From Paraburkholderia caffeinitolerans (GTDB lineage: Bacteria > Pseudomonadota > Gammaproteobacteria > Burkholderiales > Burkholderiaceae), in the NCBI RefSeq assembly GCF_902859945.1, contig NZ_CADIKL010000029.1:1-64000 (forward strand): DNA of 64,000 nt. Direction: 5' to 3'. Every line of letters starts with the position of its first letter. Position 1 is the first letter of the stretch. Shown here one piece after another: positions 8,667 through 17,620 of this stretch. The notes under the pieces were generated by a model, which was given only the letters and a program-made list of their open reading frames with translations, did no database searches and was not told the origin of the DNA. A program made the translations under genes and the position numbers.

Positions 8667-9275
8667 ATGAAACCGATTCTTGTGCTCTATTACAGCCGCC
8701 ATGGCGCGACCCATGAACTGGCGCGCGCCATCGCTCAGGGCATCGACAGCGTGCCGGGCGCCGAAGCACGCGTGCGCACCGTGCCGCCCGTGTCCACGGT
8801 CTGCGAGTCCACCGCGCCCGACATTCCCGACGACGGCCCGCCCTATGTGGAATTGCGCGATCTCGAGGAATGCGCGGGCCTCGCGCTCGGCTCGCCCACG
8901 CGCTTTGGCAACATGGCCGCCCCGCTCAAGTATTTCCTCGACGGCACCACGCCGCAATGGCTCTCGGGCGCGCTCGCGGGCAAGCCCGCCTGCGTCTTCA
9001 CGTCGACCGGCAGCCTGCACGGCGGACAGGAAAGCACACTGCTCTCGATGATGCTGCCGCTGCTTCACCACGGCATGCTGCTCGTCGGCATTCCGTACAC
9101 CGAAAGCGCGCTCACTTCGACGCAAAGTGGTGGCACACCCTACGGCGCATCGCATCATGCGCGCGCCGACGGCCGCGGCCACGGTCTCACCGCCGACGAA
9201 AAAGCGCTCGCCGTGGCGCTCGGCGTGCGGCTCGCGCGAGCGGCGCTCGCGCTGTTGCAAGGCGAGCGGCCATGA
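8667..9275 (+). CDS. wrbA: NAD(P)H:quinone oxidoreductase, WrbA family
   Basis: A 202-residue flavodoxin-like FMN protein that reduces quinones by two electrons, avoiding semiquinone radicals. The FMN phosphate-binding loop YYSRHGATHELA lies at residues 8-19; GSPTRFGNMAAPLKYFLD and FTSTGSLHGGQESTLLSM are the other FMN and dimer-interface signatures. Length fits the usual 190-210. It starts 4 nt after GAGG, and its TGA overlaps the ATG of the DUF2069 gene, so the two form an operon. It is divergent from the YihY gene. Confidence 0.95.
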   Translation: MKPILVLYYSRHGATHELARAIAQGIDSVPGAEARVRTVPPVSTVCESTAPDIPDDGPPYVELRDLEECAGLALGSPTRFGNMAAPLKYFLDGTTPQWLSGALAGKPACVFTSTGSLHGGQESTLLSMMLPLLHHGMLLVGIPYTESALTSTQSGGTPYGASHHARADGRGHGLTADEKALAVALGVRLARAALALLQGERP

Positions 9276-9658
9276 ATAGCGGCTCACGCGCAACCGGCGC
9301 ACCAGCCGCGCTCGGCGCGTTCATCACACTCGCTGCGCTCACGCTGCTGTGCCTCGCGTGGGAGTGGAAACTCGCGCCACTGCGCCCCGGCGGCAGCGCA
9401 CTGGTGCTCAAGGCGCTGCCGCTTGCCGCCGCGCTGCCTGGCGTGTTGCGGCGTCGTCTTTACACGCTGCAATGGGCGTCGATGCTGGTGCTGCTCTACT
9501 TCGCCGAGGGCATCGTGCGCGGCTTGACCGACCCTGCGCCCGGCAACCTGCTCGGCTGGATCGAGGTTGCGCTCGCCCTCGGGTTCTTCGGCTGCGCGCT
9601 CACGTATGTCGCGCCCTTCAAGCGCGCCGCACGGCGCGCCAAGCGGGAACGCGCGTAA
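9272..9658 (+). CDS. DUF2069 membrane protein
   Basis: A 128-residue protein with about four hydrophobic segments (about residues 14-32, 44-56, 63-80 and 89-107) and a very basic tail (FKRAARRAKRERA). Length and layout match DUF2069, a small inner-membrane family commonly found behind wrbA in beta- and gammaproteobacteria. The ATG overlaps the wrbA stop (ATGA), so translation is probably coupled. No function is known for the family; the neighbour suggests a link to membrane quinone metabolism, which is inference. Confidence 0.8.
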   Translation: MNSGSRATGAPAALGAFITLAALTLLCLAWEWKLAPLRPGGSALVLKALPLAAALPGVLRRRLYTLQWASMLVLLYFAEGIVRGLTDPAPGNLLGWIEVALALGFFGCALTYVAPFKRAARRAKRERA

Positions 9659-9834
9659 ATACACACAGCGTGCGTCAGTGCGCACACCCAGCGGCCCCCT
9701 GCCCGCACCTTGACCATCCGGTCCCCTGGCGTGTCACACTAACCTTTTAGCCAGAACCGTATGCCGGCCGTCGAGCGCGGGGCGCGCCCAGCGCCCCATC
9801 GCCACCTCCCGGCCCCGGAGACAACCCGCCCGCC

Positions 9835-11271
9835 ATGACCCCAAGCAACGCACTCGCCCCGCAAGCCTTCCTTGATGCCTGCGCCAGCGCCATCGGCGCG
9901 CAGCACGTACTGACCGACGCCCACGACACCGCGCCCTACCTCGCCGATTGGCGCAAGCGCTACGAAGGCGCCGCGTGCGCTGTGCTGTGTCCCGCAAGCG
10001 CCGACGAAGTCGCCGCCGTCGTCAAGCTCGCACACGAACATCGCATCGCGCTCGTGCCGCAGGGTGGCAATACCGGCCTCGCGGGCGGCGCAACGCCCGA
10101 CACGAGCGGCCGCCAGGCCGTGCTCAGCCTGCGCCGCCTGAACCGCGTGCGCGAGATCGACACCCACAACAACACGATCACCGTCGAAGCGGGCGTGATC
10201 CTCGCCGAGGTCCAGGCGCGCGCCGCCGAGGCCGGACGCCTCTTTCCGCTCTCGCTCGCCGCCGAGGGCAGCTGCACGATCGGCGGCAATCTCTCGACCA
10301 ACGCGGGCGGCACCGCCGTGCTGCGCTACGGCAACACGCGCGAGTTGTGCCTCGGCCTCGAAGTGGTGACGCCGCAAGGCGAACTCTGGGACGGCCTGCG
10401 CGGCCTGCGCAAGGACAACACGGGCTACGATCTGCGCGATCTTTTTATCGGTGCGGAAGGCACGCTCGGCATCATCACGGCCGCCGTCATGAAGCTGCAT
10501 CCGCAACCGGCCGCGCGCGTTACGGCGCTCGCGGGACTCGCCTCCGCACATGCCGCGCTCGACTTTCTCGCGCTCGCGCAGCGCTTTGCCGGGCCGCTCC
10601 TCACCGGCTTCGAGCTGATGTCGGACTTCTGCATGCAACTGGTCGGCCGGCATTTTCCGCAGTTGCGCTACCCGTTCCAGCAGCGCCACGCGCAGGTCGT
10701 GCTGCTCGAACTCTCCGACAACGAAAGCGAGGCACACGGCCGCGAACTCTTCGAGCGTCTGATGGAAGCGGCGCTCGAAGAAGGCCTCGTGGAAGACGCC
10801 GTGGTTGCGGAAAGCCTCGCGCAATCGCAGGCGTTCTGGAATATCCGCGAGCACATTCCGCTCGCGCAAGCGCAGGAAGGGCTGAACGTGAAGCACGACA
10901 TCGGCGTGCCGATTTCGCGCATCGGCCATTTCATCGAGGAAACCGACGCCGAAATCGCGCGCACGGTACCCGGCGCGCGCATGGTCACGTTCGGCCATCT
11001 CGGCGACGGCAATCTGCACTACAACGTGCAGGCGCCCGAAGGCGGCGACCCGAAGCGTTTCCTTGCGGAAAACGAGCCGACGCTGAACCGCATCGTCTAC
11101 GACAGCGTCGCGCGCCATCGCGGCACAATCAGCGCGGAGCACGGCCTCGGCCAATTGAAGGCCGATGAGAACGCGCACTACAAGAGCGATGTCGAACTCG
11201 CACTGATGCGCGCCGTGAAAACCGCGCTCGACCCGCTGAATCTGATGAATCCGGGCAAGGTCATCCGCTGA
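9835..11271 (+). CDS. FAD-binding D-2-hydroxyacid dehydrogenase (D-2-hydroxyglutarate / D-lactate dehydrogenase family)
   Basis: A 478-residue flavoprotein. Residues about 40-215 are a PCMH-type FAD domain with PQGGNTGLAGGATPD, SLAAEGSCTIGGNLSTNAGG and GAEGTLGII. Residues about 220-475 are the FAD-linked oxidase C-terminal domain, containing the metal-site motif FGHLGDGNLHYN and the closing SAEHGLGQLK and DPLNLMNPGKV. These features place it with D-2-hydroxyglutarate dehydrogenase / D-lactate dehydrogenase (cytochrome or ETF-linked) rather than glycolate oxidase GlcD, although substrate cannot be fixed from sequence. It would feed electrons to ETF or the quinone pool. Confidence 0.85.
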   Translation: MTPSNALAPQAFLDACASAIGAQHVLTDAHDTAPYLADWRKRYEGAACAVLCPASADEVAAVVKLAHEHRIALVPQGGNTGLAGGATPDTSGRQAVLSLRRLNRVREIDTHNNTITVEAGVILAEVQARAAEAGRLFPLSLAAEGSCTIGGNLSTNAGGTAVLRYGNTRELCLGLEVVTPQGELWDGLRGLRKDNTGYDLRDLFIGAEGTLGIITAAVMKLHPQPAARVTALAGLASAHAALDFLALAQRFAGPLLTGFELMSDFCMQLVGRHFPQLRYPFQQRHAQVVLLELSDNESEAHGRELFERLMEAALEEGLVEDAVVAESLAQSQAFWNIREHIPLAQAQEGLNVKHDIGVPISRIGHFIEETDAEIARTVPGARMVTFGHLGDGNLHYNVQAPEGGDPKRFLAENEPTLNRIVYDSVARHRGTISAEHGLGQLKADENAHYKSDVELALMRAVKTALDPLNLMNPGKVIR

Positions 11272-11306
11272 GCGTGACTGCCGTGCTGAACACCGAGGGA
11301 GGCGAA

Positions 11307-12113
11307 GTGAAAGTTCGTGTGCTATCCGACCTGCATCTGGAAAACGACGAGCCGGACACGATCCCGCACGCACAGGCCGATCTCGTCGTGCTCGCGGGCG
11401 ACATCCACAATCATGGGCTGGGCTTGCGCTGGGCCGCCGAGACGTTCGACCCGCAGGTGCCCGTAATCTACGTGCCGGGCAATCACGAGTACTACGACGG
11501 GGAATTCGGCGCGCTCGAAGCGGCCATGTGCGACGCCGCCGCGACGCTCGACAATGTGCACTTCCTGAACAACGGGACGTACGTCGATCCGGCGGGCCGC
11601 TTTCGGGTGCTCGGCACGACGCTATGGGCGGATTTCGCGTTGTTCGGCGCCGACGAAGCCGCGCTCGAAGCGGCAATCGAGGCGGCGAAGCGCGTGATGC
11701 TCGACTTTCGCGGGCTGATTCAGGTGTCGTGGCCCGCGAGCCCCGAGGCCGCCGCGCGCGATTTCACGCCCGCGGACTCGCTCGCGCTGCACGCGCACGC
11801 GCGGGCCTGGCTCGAAGCGGAGCTGGCGAAGCCGTTTGCGGGCAGGACGATCGTCGTCACGCATCACGCGCCGCATCGGCTAAGCCTCGCGGCGCGCTAC
11901 GCGGACGATCTGGTCTCGGCGGGATTCGTGAACGATCTGGGCGCGCTGGTGGGCGCACCGGCCGCGCTCTGGATACACGGCCATACGCACACCTGCTTCG
12001 ACTACACGGTCAACGACACGCGCGTGGTGTGCAACCCGCGCGGCTATCGCGACCGGCGCACCGGCCAGCCGGAGAATCCGGCCTTCGCATGGGACAAAGT
12101 GGTGGAGATCTGA
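11307..12113 (+). CDS. Calcineurin-like metallophosphoesterase
   Basis: A 268-residue cytoplasmic phosphoesterase. All metal-binding blocks are present in order: SDLHLE near the N-terminus, AGDIHNH, GNHEYYD, VTHHAPH and IHGHTHTCFDY. The likely activity is two-metal phosphoester hydrolysis; substrate is unknown. The GTG at 11307 was chosen because GAGGGAGG lies just upstream and the fold begins KVRVLSDLHLE; an earlier in-frame GTG at 11274 abuts the preceding stop without a good ribosome site. It follows the D-2-hydroxyacid dehydrogenase by 35 nt and may be cotranscribed. Confidence 0.87.
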   Translation: MKVRVLSDLHLENDEPDTIPHAQADLVVLAGDIHNHGLGLRWAAETFDPQVPVIYVPGNHEYYDGEFGALEAAMCDAAATLDNVHFLNNGTYVDPAGRFRVLGTTLWADFALFGADEAALEAAIEAAKRVMLDFRGLIQVSWPASPEAAARDFTPADSLALHAHARAWLEAELAKPFAGRTIVVTHHAPHRLSLAARYADDLVSAGFVNDLGALVGAPAALWIHGHTHTCFDYTVNDTRVVCNPRGYRDRRTGQPENPAFAWDKVVEI

Positions 12114-12120
12114 GCGCGGC

Positions 12121-12261
12121 TCAGCGCGGGTCGCGCATGCGCTGCGCGCGCAGCGTAATGGGTTGAAGCTGCGCGCGGCGCATGCGCAGCAAGTCGCGTG
12201 ACGCGGCGATGCCGATCAGGCCCATCATCACGGCGATGCCGATCATCATATGCACATCCAT
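12121..12261 (-). CDS. Small membrane protein, 46 residues
   Basis: A 46-residue reading frame, MDVHMMIGIAVMMGLIGIAA followed by a basic tail (SRDLLRMRRAQLQPITLRAQ). It has one hydrophobic helix (about 5-20) then a strongly positive cytoplasmic-type end, typical of single-pass small membrane proteins. GAGG is spaced 6 nt before the ATG. It sits tail-to-tail with the metallophosphoesterase (7 nt apart) and ends on a clean TGA. No family is recognised, and short GC-rich frames can be spurious, but start signal and composition favour a real gene. Confidence 0.55.
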   Translation of the reverse strand: MDVHMMIGIAVMMGLIGIAASRDLLRMRRAQLQPITLRAQRMRDPR

Positions 12262-12433
12262 GGAAAACCTCGGGTTCTGGCGGATTGACGTTTCAGTTCC
12301 GCTACCTTAGCAAGCCGCCGCGACGACGTGCGTAAGGAAGTGTTGCCATCTCCCGAAGCTGTAACAGGCTGTCACGAAGGCTGTCGCCACACGCCGTCAG
12401 CGCGCCCGCTTCCAGTCCTGGCTCCCGGTCGAT

Positions 12434-13372
12434 TCAGGTCCGCGCGAACTGCCGCAGCTCGGTCTGGTCTTCCGCCATCGTCGCGGGCAGGCTCTCGCGC
12501 AACAGTTCGACCCACGTGCGAATCTTCGCGTCGAGATACTGACGCGACGGATACATCGCATAAACATTCATCTCCTGCGACTTGTATTCGGGCAGGATCC
12601 ACACGAGCTCGCCGCTGCGCAGCCCGCCGATGGCCGAATAGATCGGCAAGAGCCCGACCCCCATGCCCTCGCGCACCGCCACGGCCGCCGCTTCGGCGAC
12701 ATTGACCTGGAACGGGGCCGCGCCGAGGTCGATCGTCTCTTCTCCCTCCGGGCCGGTGAACTGCCACTGCGACGCCGGGAATACCGGCGTCACCATCTGC
12801 AGGCAGCGATGATTCGCGAGGTCGCGCGGCGTTTGCGGCACGCCGTGGCGCTCCAGGTAGGCCGGCGACGCGCATGCAATGCTGAACGCACTCGTCAGGC
12901 GCTGCGAGACGAAACCCGAATCGGGCAGATCGGTGGCCAGCACCAGCGCGACGTCGTAGCCCTCGTCGAGGATATCGGGCATGCGCTGCGCAAGCGTGAG
13001 GTCCACCTGCACCTCCGGATACAGCTGCTGATACCGCCCCACCGCGGGCACCACATAGTGCTGGCCGAAGCTGGTCATCGCGTGAACCTTGAGCCGGCCC
13101 GAGGGACGCGCGTGCGCGTCGCCGGCTTCGGCCTCCGCCTGGTCCACATAGGCCAGGATCTGCTCGCAACGCTGGAGATAGCGCTCGCCGGCCTCCGTAA
13201 GCGCGATGCGGCGCGTCGTGCGATTCAGGAGCCGCGTGCGCAAATGCGCCTCCAGATCGGAGACCGCGCGCGACGCGTAGGCCGTCGTCGTATTCAGATG
13301 CTGGGCGGCGCCAGTGAAGCTGCCGGCTTCGACCACCCGCATGAATACCCGCATGTTCTGAAGCGTATCCAT
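12434..13372 (-). CDS. LysR-family transcriptional regulator of the adjacent efflux operon
   Basis: A 312-residue LysR-type regulator. Residues 1-60 form the winged helix-turn-helix (MDTLQNMRVFMRVVEAGSFT, with TTTAYASRAVSDLEAHL as recognition region); residues about 90-300 are the substrate-binding-like sensor domain. AAGGA precedes the ATG. It is divergent from the efflux operon with 155 nt between the starts, the classic LysR arrangement, and resembles AaeR, which activates aromatic-acid efflux in E. coli. The inducer is probably an aromatic carboxylate, by analogy only. Confidence 0.9.
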   Translation of the reverse strand: MDTLQNMRVFMRVVEAGSFTGAAQHLNTTTAYASRAVSDLEAHLRTRLLNRTTRRIALTEAGERYLQRCEQILAYVDQAEAEAGDAHARPSGRLKVHAMTSFGQHYVVPAVGRYQQLYPEVQVDLTLAQRMPDILDEGYDVALVLATDLPDSGFVSQRLTSAFSIACASPAYLERHGVPQTPRDLANHRCLQMVTPVFPASQWQFTGPEGEETIDLGAAPFQVNVAEAAAVAVREGMGVGLLPIYSAIGGLRSGELVWILPEYKSQEMNVYAMYPSRQYLDAKIRTWVELLRESLPATMAEDQTELRQFART

Positions 13373-13484
13373 AACAATCCTTAAGCTAACGGGAGAATTG
13401 TTACATATCTAGCAAAATCGATTGTCTCAAATCACGTAAGAATGCCTTGCATCCTTACTGGTTATTCGCCAATCAAGCAAAAAA

Positions 13485-13490
13485 TATAAT
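13485..13490 (+). promoter_or_regulatory. Probable -10 element of the efflux operon
   Basis: A perfect TATAAT lies 37 nt before the GTG of the outer-membrane lipoprotein gene, inside the AT-rich LysR/efflux intergenic region (13373-13527). No convincing -35 is seen 16-18 nt upstream, which fits a promoter needing an activator such as the divergent LysR protein. Confidence 0.4.
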
Positions 13491-13527
13491 GCGGTACGTC
13501 AAACTATGCATCGAAAAGGAGTAAATC

Positions 13528-15126
13528 GTGCAGTCTCCGGTACCGAAAGGACTAGCCGCACTCACGGTTCTTACGTTCTCGTTGATAATCGCGGGCTGCG
13601 CCAGTACCGGGGGCATCGCACCGCAAGCGAAGCACACGGACGCGGCCCAACTGGACGCGGGCTCGGCCATCCGCGCCGCCAACACGGACGCGCAATGGCC
13701 CGCCAGCAACTGGTGGCGCGCCTATAACGACCCGCAGCTCAATGCGTGGATCGAAGACTCGATCGCGGGCAATCCGTCGCTCGCCGCCGCCCAGGCGCGC
13801 GTGCGCGAGGCGCGCTCGATGGCCGGCGTCGCGCAAGCAGGGCTCCTGCCGCAAATCAACGGCAGCATGTCGGTGCAGCGCCAGCAATGGGCCGACAACG
13901 TCTTCTACGGGCCCGGCCCGCTGGCCGGCGCCAATACGTGGAACAACACGGCCACGCTCGGCCTCTCATACCACCTCGACCTCTGGGGCCAGGACAAGAA
14001 CGCCGCCGAGCGCGCGCTCGACATGGCGCACGCCACGGCCGCCGATGCGCGCGCCGCACAGCTCGAACTCGAAGTGAACGTGACGCGCGCGTACATCGAT
14101 CTTTCGATGAACTACGCGTTGCTCGACATCGCCAAGCAGACGCTCGCCGAGCAGCAGAAGATCCTCACGCTCGCGCAAAAGCGCCTCGCGGGCGGCATCG
14201 GCACGCAGCTCGAAGTGAGCCAGGCCGAAACGCCGCTGCCCGAGTACGAACGCCAGATCGACGCACTCGAAGAAAACATCGCGCTCGGCAAGAACCAGCT
14301 TGCCGCGCTCGCGGGCAAGGGCCCCGGCGCGGGCGAATCGATCACGCGCCCGACGCTCTCGCTCGCCGCTCCGGCGGGCCTGCCCTCGGCGCTGCCGGCC
14401 GAGCTGATCGGCCATCGCCCCGATGTGGTCGCGGCGCGCTGGACCGTCGCGGCGCAGGCGCGCGGCATCGACGTCGCAAAGGCCCAGTTCTACCCGAACA
14501 TCGATCTGCTCGTCTCGATGGGCGGCTATGCGGCGGGCGGTCCGCTATTCCAGTTCCTCAAGTCGATGAGCGGCAGCTACGCGGGCGGCGCCGCGCTTTC
14601 ACTGCCGATCTTCGACGGCGGGCGCCTGCGCGCGCAGCTCGGCGCCCAATCGGCGGCCTATGACATCGCCGTCGAGCAGTACAACCAGACGCTTGTAACC
14701 TCGCTCAAGCAGATCGCCGACCAGGTCGTGCGCATGCGCTCACTCGCCACCCAGGAAGACGACGCGCATCGCTCGGTCGCGGCCGCACAGCGCAACTACG
14801 ACCTCTCGGAAACCGGCTTTCGCCGCGGGCTCAGCGACTACGTCAACGTGCTGATCGCGCAGACGCAGTTGCTGCGCGCGCAGGAAGGCGTCGCGCACAT
14901 CCAGGCCGCGCGCCTCGCCGCCCACGCAACGCTGGTGGCGTCGCTCGGCGGCGGCATGATCGATCCGGCAGGCGGTCCTGCGGCGGGCGGGCCGACGCAA
15001 GCCGAGCAGTTGCCCGCGCACGGCAAGAAGACGCGCGACGTGCCGCTCATGCCTGCAGCGCTGTTTGCGCCGAAGCTGCCAGACGTGGATACGGCCCATG
15101 CGGCCGATTCAACCACCGCGCACTGA
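13528..15126 (+). CDS. Outer-membrane efflux lipoprotein (NodT / OprM family)
   Basis: A 532-residue TolC-like outer-membrane channel with a lipoprotein signal: hydrophobic residues 8-20 then LIIAGC with Cys24 as lipidation site. Two outer-membrane efflux repeats follow (about 65-260 and 280-470), with RPTLSLAAPAGLPSALPAEL and IGHRPDVVAARW typical of NodT/OprM. About 55 Pro/Ala-rich residues trail the last helix. GTG is preceded by AAAAGGAGT. It is the first gene of the efflux operon and would form the exit duct for the FUSC pump and HlyD adaptor. Confidence 0.93.
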   Translation: MQSPVPKGLAALTVLTFSLIIAGCASTGGIAPQAKHTDAAQLDAGSAIRAANTDAQWPASNWWRAYNDPQLNAWIEDSIAGNPSLAAAQARVREARSMAGVAQAGLLPQINGSMSVQRQQWADNVFYGPGPLAGANTWNNTATLGLSYHLDLWGQDKNAAERALDMAHATAADARAAQLELEVNVTRAYIDLSMNYALLDIAKQTLAEQQKILTLAQKRLAGGIGTQLEVSQAETPLPEYERQIDALEENIALGKNQLAALAGKGPGAGESITRPTLSLAAPAGLPSALPAELIGHRPDVVAARWTVAAQARGIDVAKAQFYPNIDLLVSMGGYAAGGPLFQFLKSMSGSYAGGAALSLPIFDGGRLRAQLGAQSAAYDIAVEQYNQTLVTSLKQIADQVVRMRSLATQEDDAHRSVAAAQRNYDLSETGFRRGLSDYVNVLIAQTQLLRAQEGVAHIQAARLAAHATLVASLGGGMIDPAGGPAAGGPTQAEQLPAHGKKTRDVPLMPAALFAPKLPDVDTAHAADSTTAH

Positions 15127-15137
15127 GGCCCGCGAAG

Positions 15138-17393
15138 ATGCCAGCGTCCTCCCGCACTTCCACGCAAGCCGGCGGCCCGCGCGCTTCCCAGGCGCGCCAG
15201 GCGTTCGCCGACTGGGCGCGCACCGACGGCCTCGTCTGGCTCTACATCTTCAAGGCGATTGCCGCAGCGCTGCTCGCGCTCGGCGTGGCAATGAAGCTCG
15301 ACTTGCCCTCGCCGCGCACCGCCATGACCACGGTGTTTATCGTGATGCAGCCGCAAAGCGGCCCCGTGTTCGCGAAAAGCTTCTACCGGATCTGCGGCAC
15401 GCTGGTCGGCCTCGTGGTCATGCTCGCGCTGATCGGCGTGTTCGCCCAGCAGCCCGAGCTCTTCATCGCCAGCACCGCGCTCTGGGTCGGCATCTGCACG
15501 GCGGGCGCCGCGCGCAACCGCAACTTCCGCTCGTACGGCTTCGTGCTCGCGGGCTATACGGCCGCGCTGATCGGCATTCCAGCCTCGCAGCATCCCGACG
15601 GCGCGTTCATGTCCGCGATGACGCGCGTGGCCGAAATCTCGCTCGGCATCATCGCGTCGGGCTTCGTGAGCGCCGTGGTGTTTCCGCAGTACACGGGCGA
15701 ACTGCTGCGCGCCACGGTGCGCCAGCGCTTTTCGTCGTTTGTCGACTATGTGTCGGCGTCGCTGGGCGGGAAAGTCGAGCGCTCGCGGATCGAAGCGACC
15801 AACGCGCGCTTCGTGGCCGACATCGTCGGCTTCGAGGCGAGCCGCAGCACGGCCGTGTTCGAATCGCCCGACGCGCGCATGCGCGCGGGGCGGCTGGCGC
15901 GCCTGAACACCGAGTTCATGACGGTCTCGACGCGCTTTCACGCGCTGCATCAGTTGATGAACCGCCTGCGCGAGAGCGGCTCGACTGTCACCGTCGACGC
16001 GCTCGAGCCGTATTTCCGCGAAATCGCGCCGCTGTTCGACAAAGCCGGCGAGCCGGTGCTCAGCGCCGCCGATGCGGTTCACGCGGCCGCACAGCTCGAG
16101 AACTACCGCGCGACGCTGCCCAAGCGCGTGCGCGAAACGCGCGTGCAGCTCGAAGCCGATCTGGACCAGCAAGGCAAAAACGCTGACACGCGCGCCGCGC
16201 GCCTGCTCGACTTCGACACAGCCACCGAGCTCTTCTACCGCTTCGTGCACGAGATGAACGAATACACGGCGACCTACGCCTCGCTCGCCGTCGACACGCA
16301 CTCGCGCGAAAAATGGGTCGCGCGCTACGTGCCCAAGACCAATCTGGTCGCGGCCGCCGTGGCGGGCCTGCGCGCGGCCATCGTGATGGGCCTGCTCGCC
16401 GCGTTCTGGATCGCCAGCGCGTGGCCGAGCGGCGCGAATCTCGTGCTCACCGCCGCGGCCACCTGCGCGCTGGCGTCCGCCTCGCCCCAGCCCGCGCGCA
16501 TGTCGAGCCAGATGGCGGGCGGCACGATGCTCGCGTCGGTGGTCGGCATGTTCCTCACGTTTGGCGTGTTTCCGCACATCGACGGTTTTCCGATGCTGTG
16601 CGTCGCGCTCGCGCCCGCGCTCGCGCTCGGCGTGTTCCTCACGACCCGCCCGGCGTATATGGGCTACGGCATGGGCTACTGCATCTTCTTGTGCTTCCTC
16701 GTGGGCCCGGACAACGTCGTGCAGTACAACCCGGCCGGCTACATGAACGACGCGCTGTCGCTCGTCATGTCGATGATCGTCACGGCGGCCGCGTTCGTGG
16801 TGCTTCTGCCGCCATCCGCGCCGTGGTTGCGCAAGCGCCTGCTCGCCAATCTGCGCGGCCAGGCCGTGCACGCGTGCCGCGCGCGCTGGCTCGGTTCGAG
16901 CGGCCTCGCGGGTCTGCGCAACCGCTTCGAAAGCGGCGCGCGCGATCTGATGTTCCAGCTGCAAGCGCTCGCGGGCAACGACGAAGCGTTGCGCCACGAC
17001 ACGCTGCGCTGGATGTTCGCGACGCTCGAGATCGGCAATGCCGCGCTCGATCTGCGTGAGGAACTGGCCGCCGTGGCGGAGCGCGCGCCGTGGCGCGACG
17101 CCGCCGAGGCCACGCTCAAGGCCGTGAGCGCAGTGTTCGAGCGCCCCGACGCGAACCGCCACGCCACCGCGCTCGCCGTAACCGGTGCAGCCATCGCGGC
17201 CTGCCAGGGCGTGCTCGAACAAATCGTGCAAGACAACGCGCCGCGCGAAACGCGCCATCGGCTGCAGCGCATCCTGAGCCATCTGCATTTCATCCGCACC
17301 GCGCTCATCGATCCGCAATCGCCGTTCGCCGCGTATGTGAATCACCCCGTGAACCAACCCGCCCCCGCGCAAGGAGCAAACCATGCCGCGTGA
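15138..17393 (+). CDS. FUSC-family inner-membrane efflux pump (AaeB-like)
   Basis: A 751-residue protein of the aromatic acid exporter / fusaric acid resistance family. It has the duplicated layout of AaeB: a first cluster of membrane helices (about 35-180), a long soluble region (about 190-390), a second helix cluster (about 405-560) and a C-terminal soluble domain. It probably exports hydroxylated aromatic acids or related toxic organic acids, driven by the proton gradient. It begins 11 nt after the lipoprotein gene and overlaps the DUF1656 gene by 11 nt, so the operon is tight. Substrate is inferred from the family. Confidence 0.92.
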   Translation: MPASSRTSTQAGGPRASQARQAFADWARTDGLVWLYIFKAIAAALLALGVAMKLDLPSPRTAMTTVFIVMQPQSGPVFAKSFYRICGTLVGLVVMLALIGVFAQQPELFIASTALWVGICTAGAARNRNFRSYGFVLAGYTAALIGIPASQHPDGAFMSAMTRVAEISLGIIASGFVSAVVFPQYTGELLRATVRQRFSSFVDYVSASLGGKVERSRIEATNARFVADIVGFEASRSTAVFESPDARMRAGRLARLNTEFMTVSTRFHALHQLMNRLRESGSTVTVDALEPYFREIAPLFDKAGEPVLSAADAVHAAAQLENYRATLPKRVRETRVQLEADLDQQGKNADTRAARLLDFDTATELFYRFVHEMNEYTATYASLAVDTHSREKWVARYVPKTNLVAAAVAGLRAAIVMGLLAAFWIASAWPSGANLVLTAAATCALASASPQPARMSSQMAGGTMLASVVGMFLTFGVFPHIDGFPMLCVALAPALALGVFLTTRPAYMGYGMGYCIFLCFLVGPDNVVQYNPAGYMNDALSLVMSMIVTAAAFVVLLPPSAPWLRKRLLANLRGQAVHACRARWLGSSGLAGLRNRFESGARDLMFQLQALAGNDEALRHDTLRWMFATLEIGNAALDLREELAAVAERAPWRDAAEATLKAVSAVFERPDANRHATALAVTGAAIAACQGVLEQIVQDNAPRETRHRLQRILSHLHFIRTALIDPQSPFAAYVNHPVNQPAPAQGANHAA

Positions 17394-17583
17394 CGTCGCG
17401 TTTCTCGACGCCTACCTTCCCGCGATCGTCCTGCTCTTCATCCTGGGCGCGGCGCTCACGTGGGTGCTCGATTCCGTGCTGGCCCGAACCGGCCTCTACC
17501 GGATCGTGTGGCACCCCTCTCTCTTTCGCGTGAGCCTGCTCGTGGTCGTGTGCTGCGTGCTGGGGCTCGCGTTTTATCGATGA
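17383..17583 (+). CDS. DUF1656 small membrane protein (AaeX-like)
   Basis: A 66-residue protein with two hydrophobic helices (about residues 12-30 and 48-64), matching DUF1656/AaeX, which almost always lies between the pump and adaptor genes of aaeXAB-type operons. Its start lies inside the end of the FUSC gene (11-nt overlap). AaeX itself was not needed for efflux in E. coli, so its role, perhaps assembly or stabilisation, remains unknown. Confidence 0.88.
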   Translation: MPRDVAFLDAYLPAIVLLFILGAALTWVLDSVLARTGLYRIVWHPSLFRVSLLVVVCCVLGLAFYR

Positions 17584-17620
17584 ACTCGCTGAACAACGCC
17601 GAACCGGATTCAAACGAATC

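Noticed and set aside
14838..17384. An 848-codon minus-strand frame opposite the efflux pump
   Set aside because: Same cause; the FUSC pump on the plus strand is unmistakable and the antisense product has low-complexity Arg/His composition.
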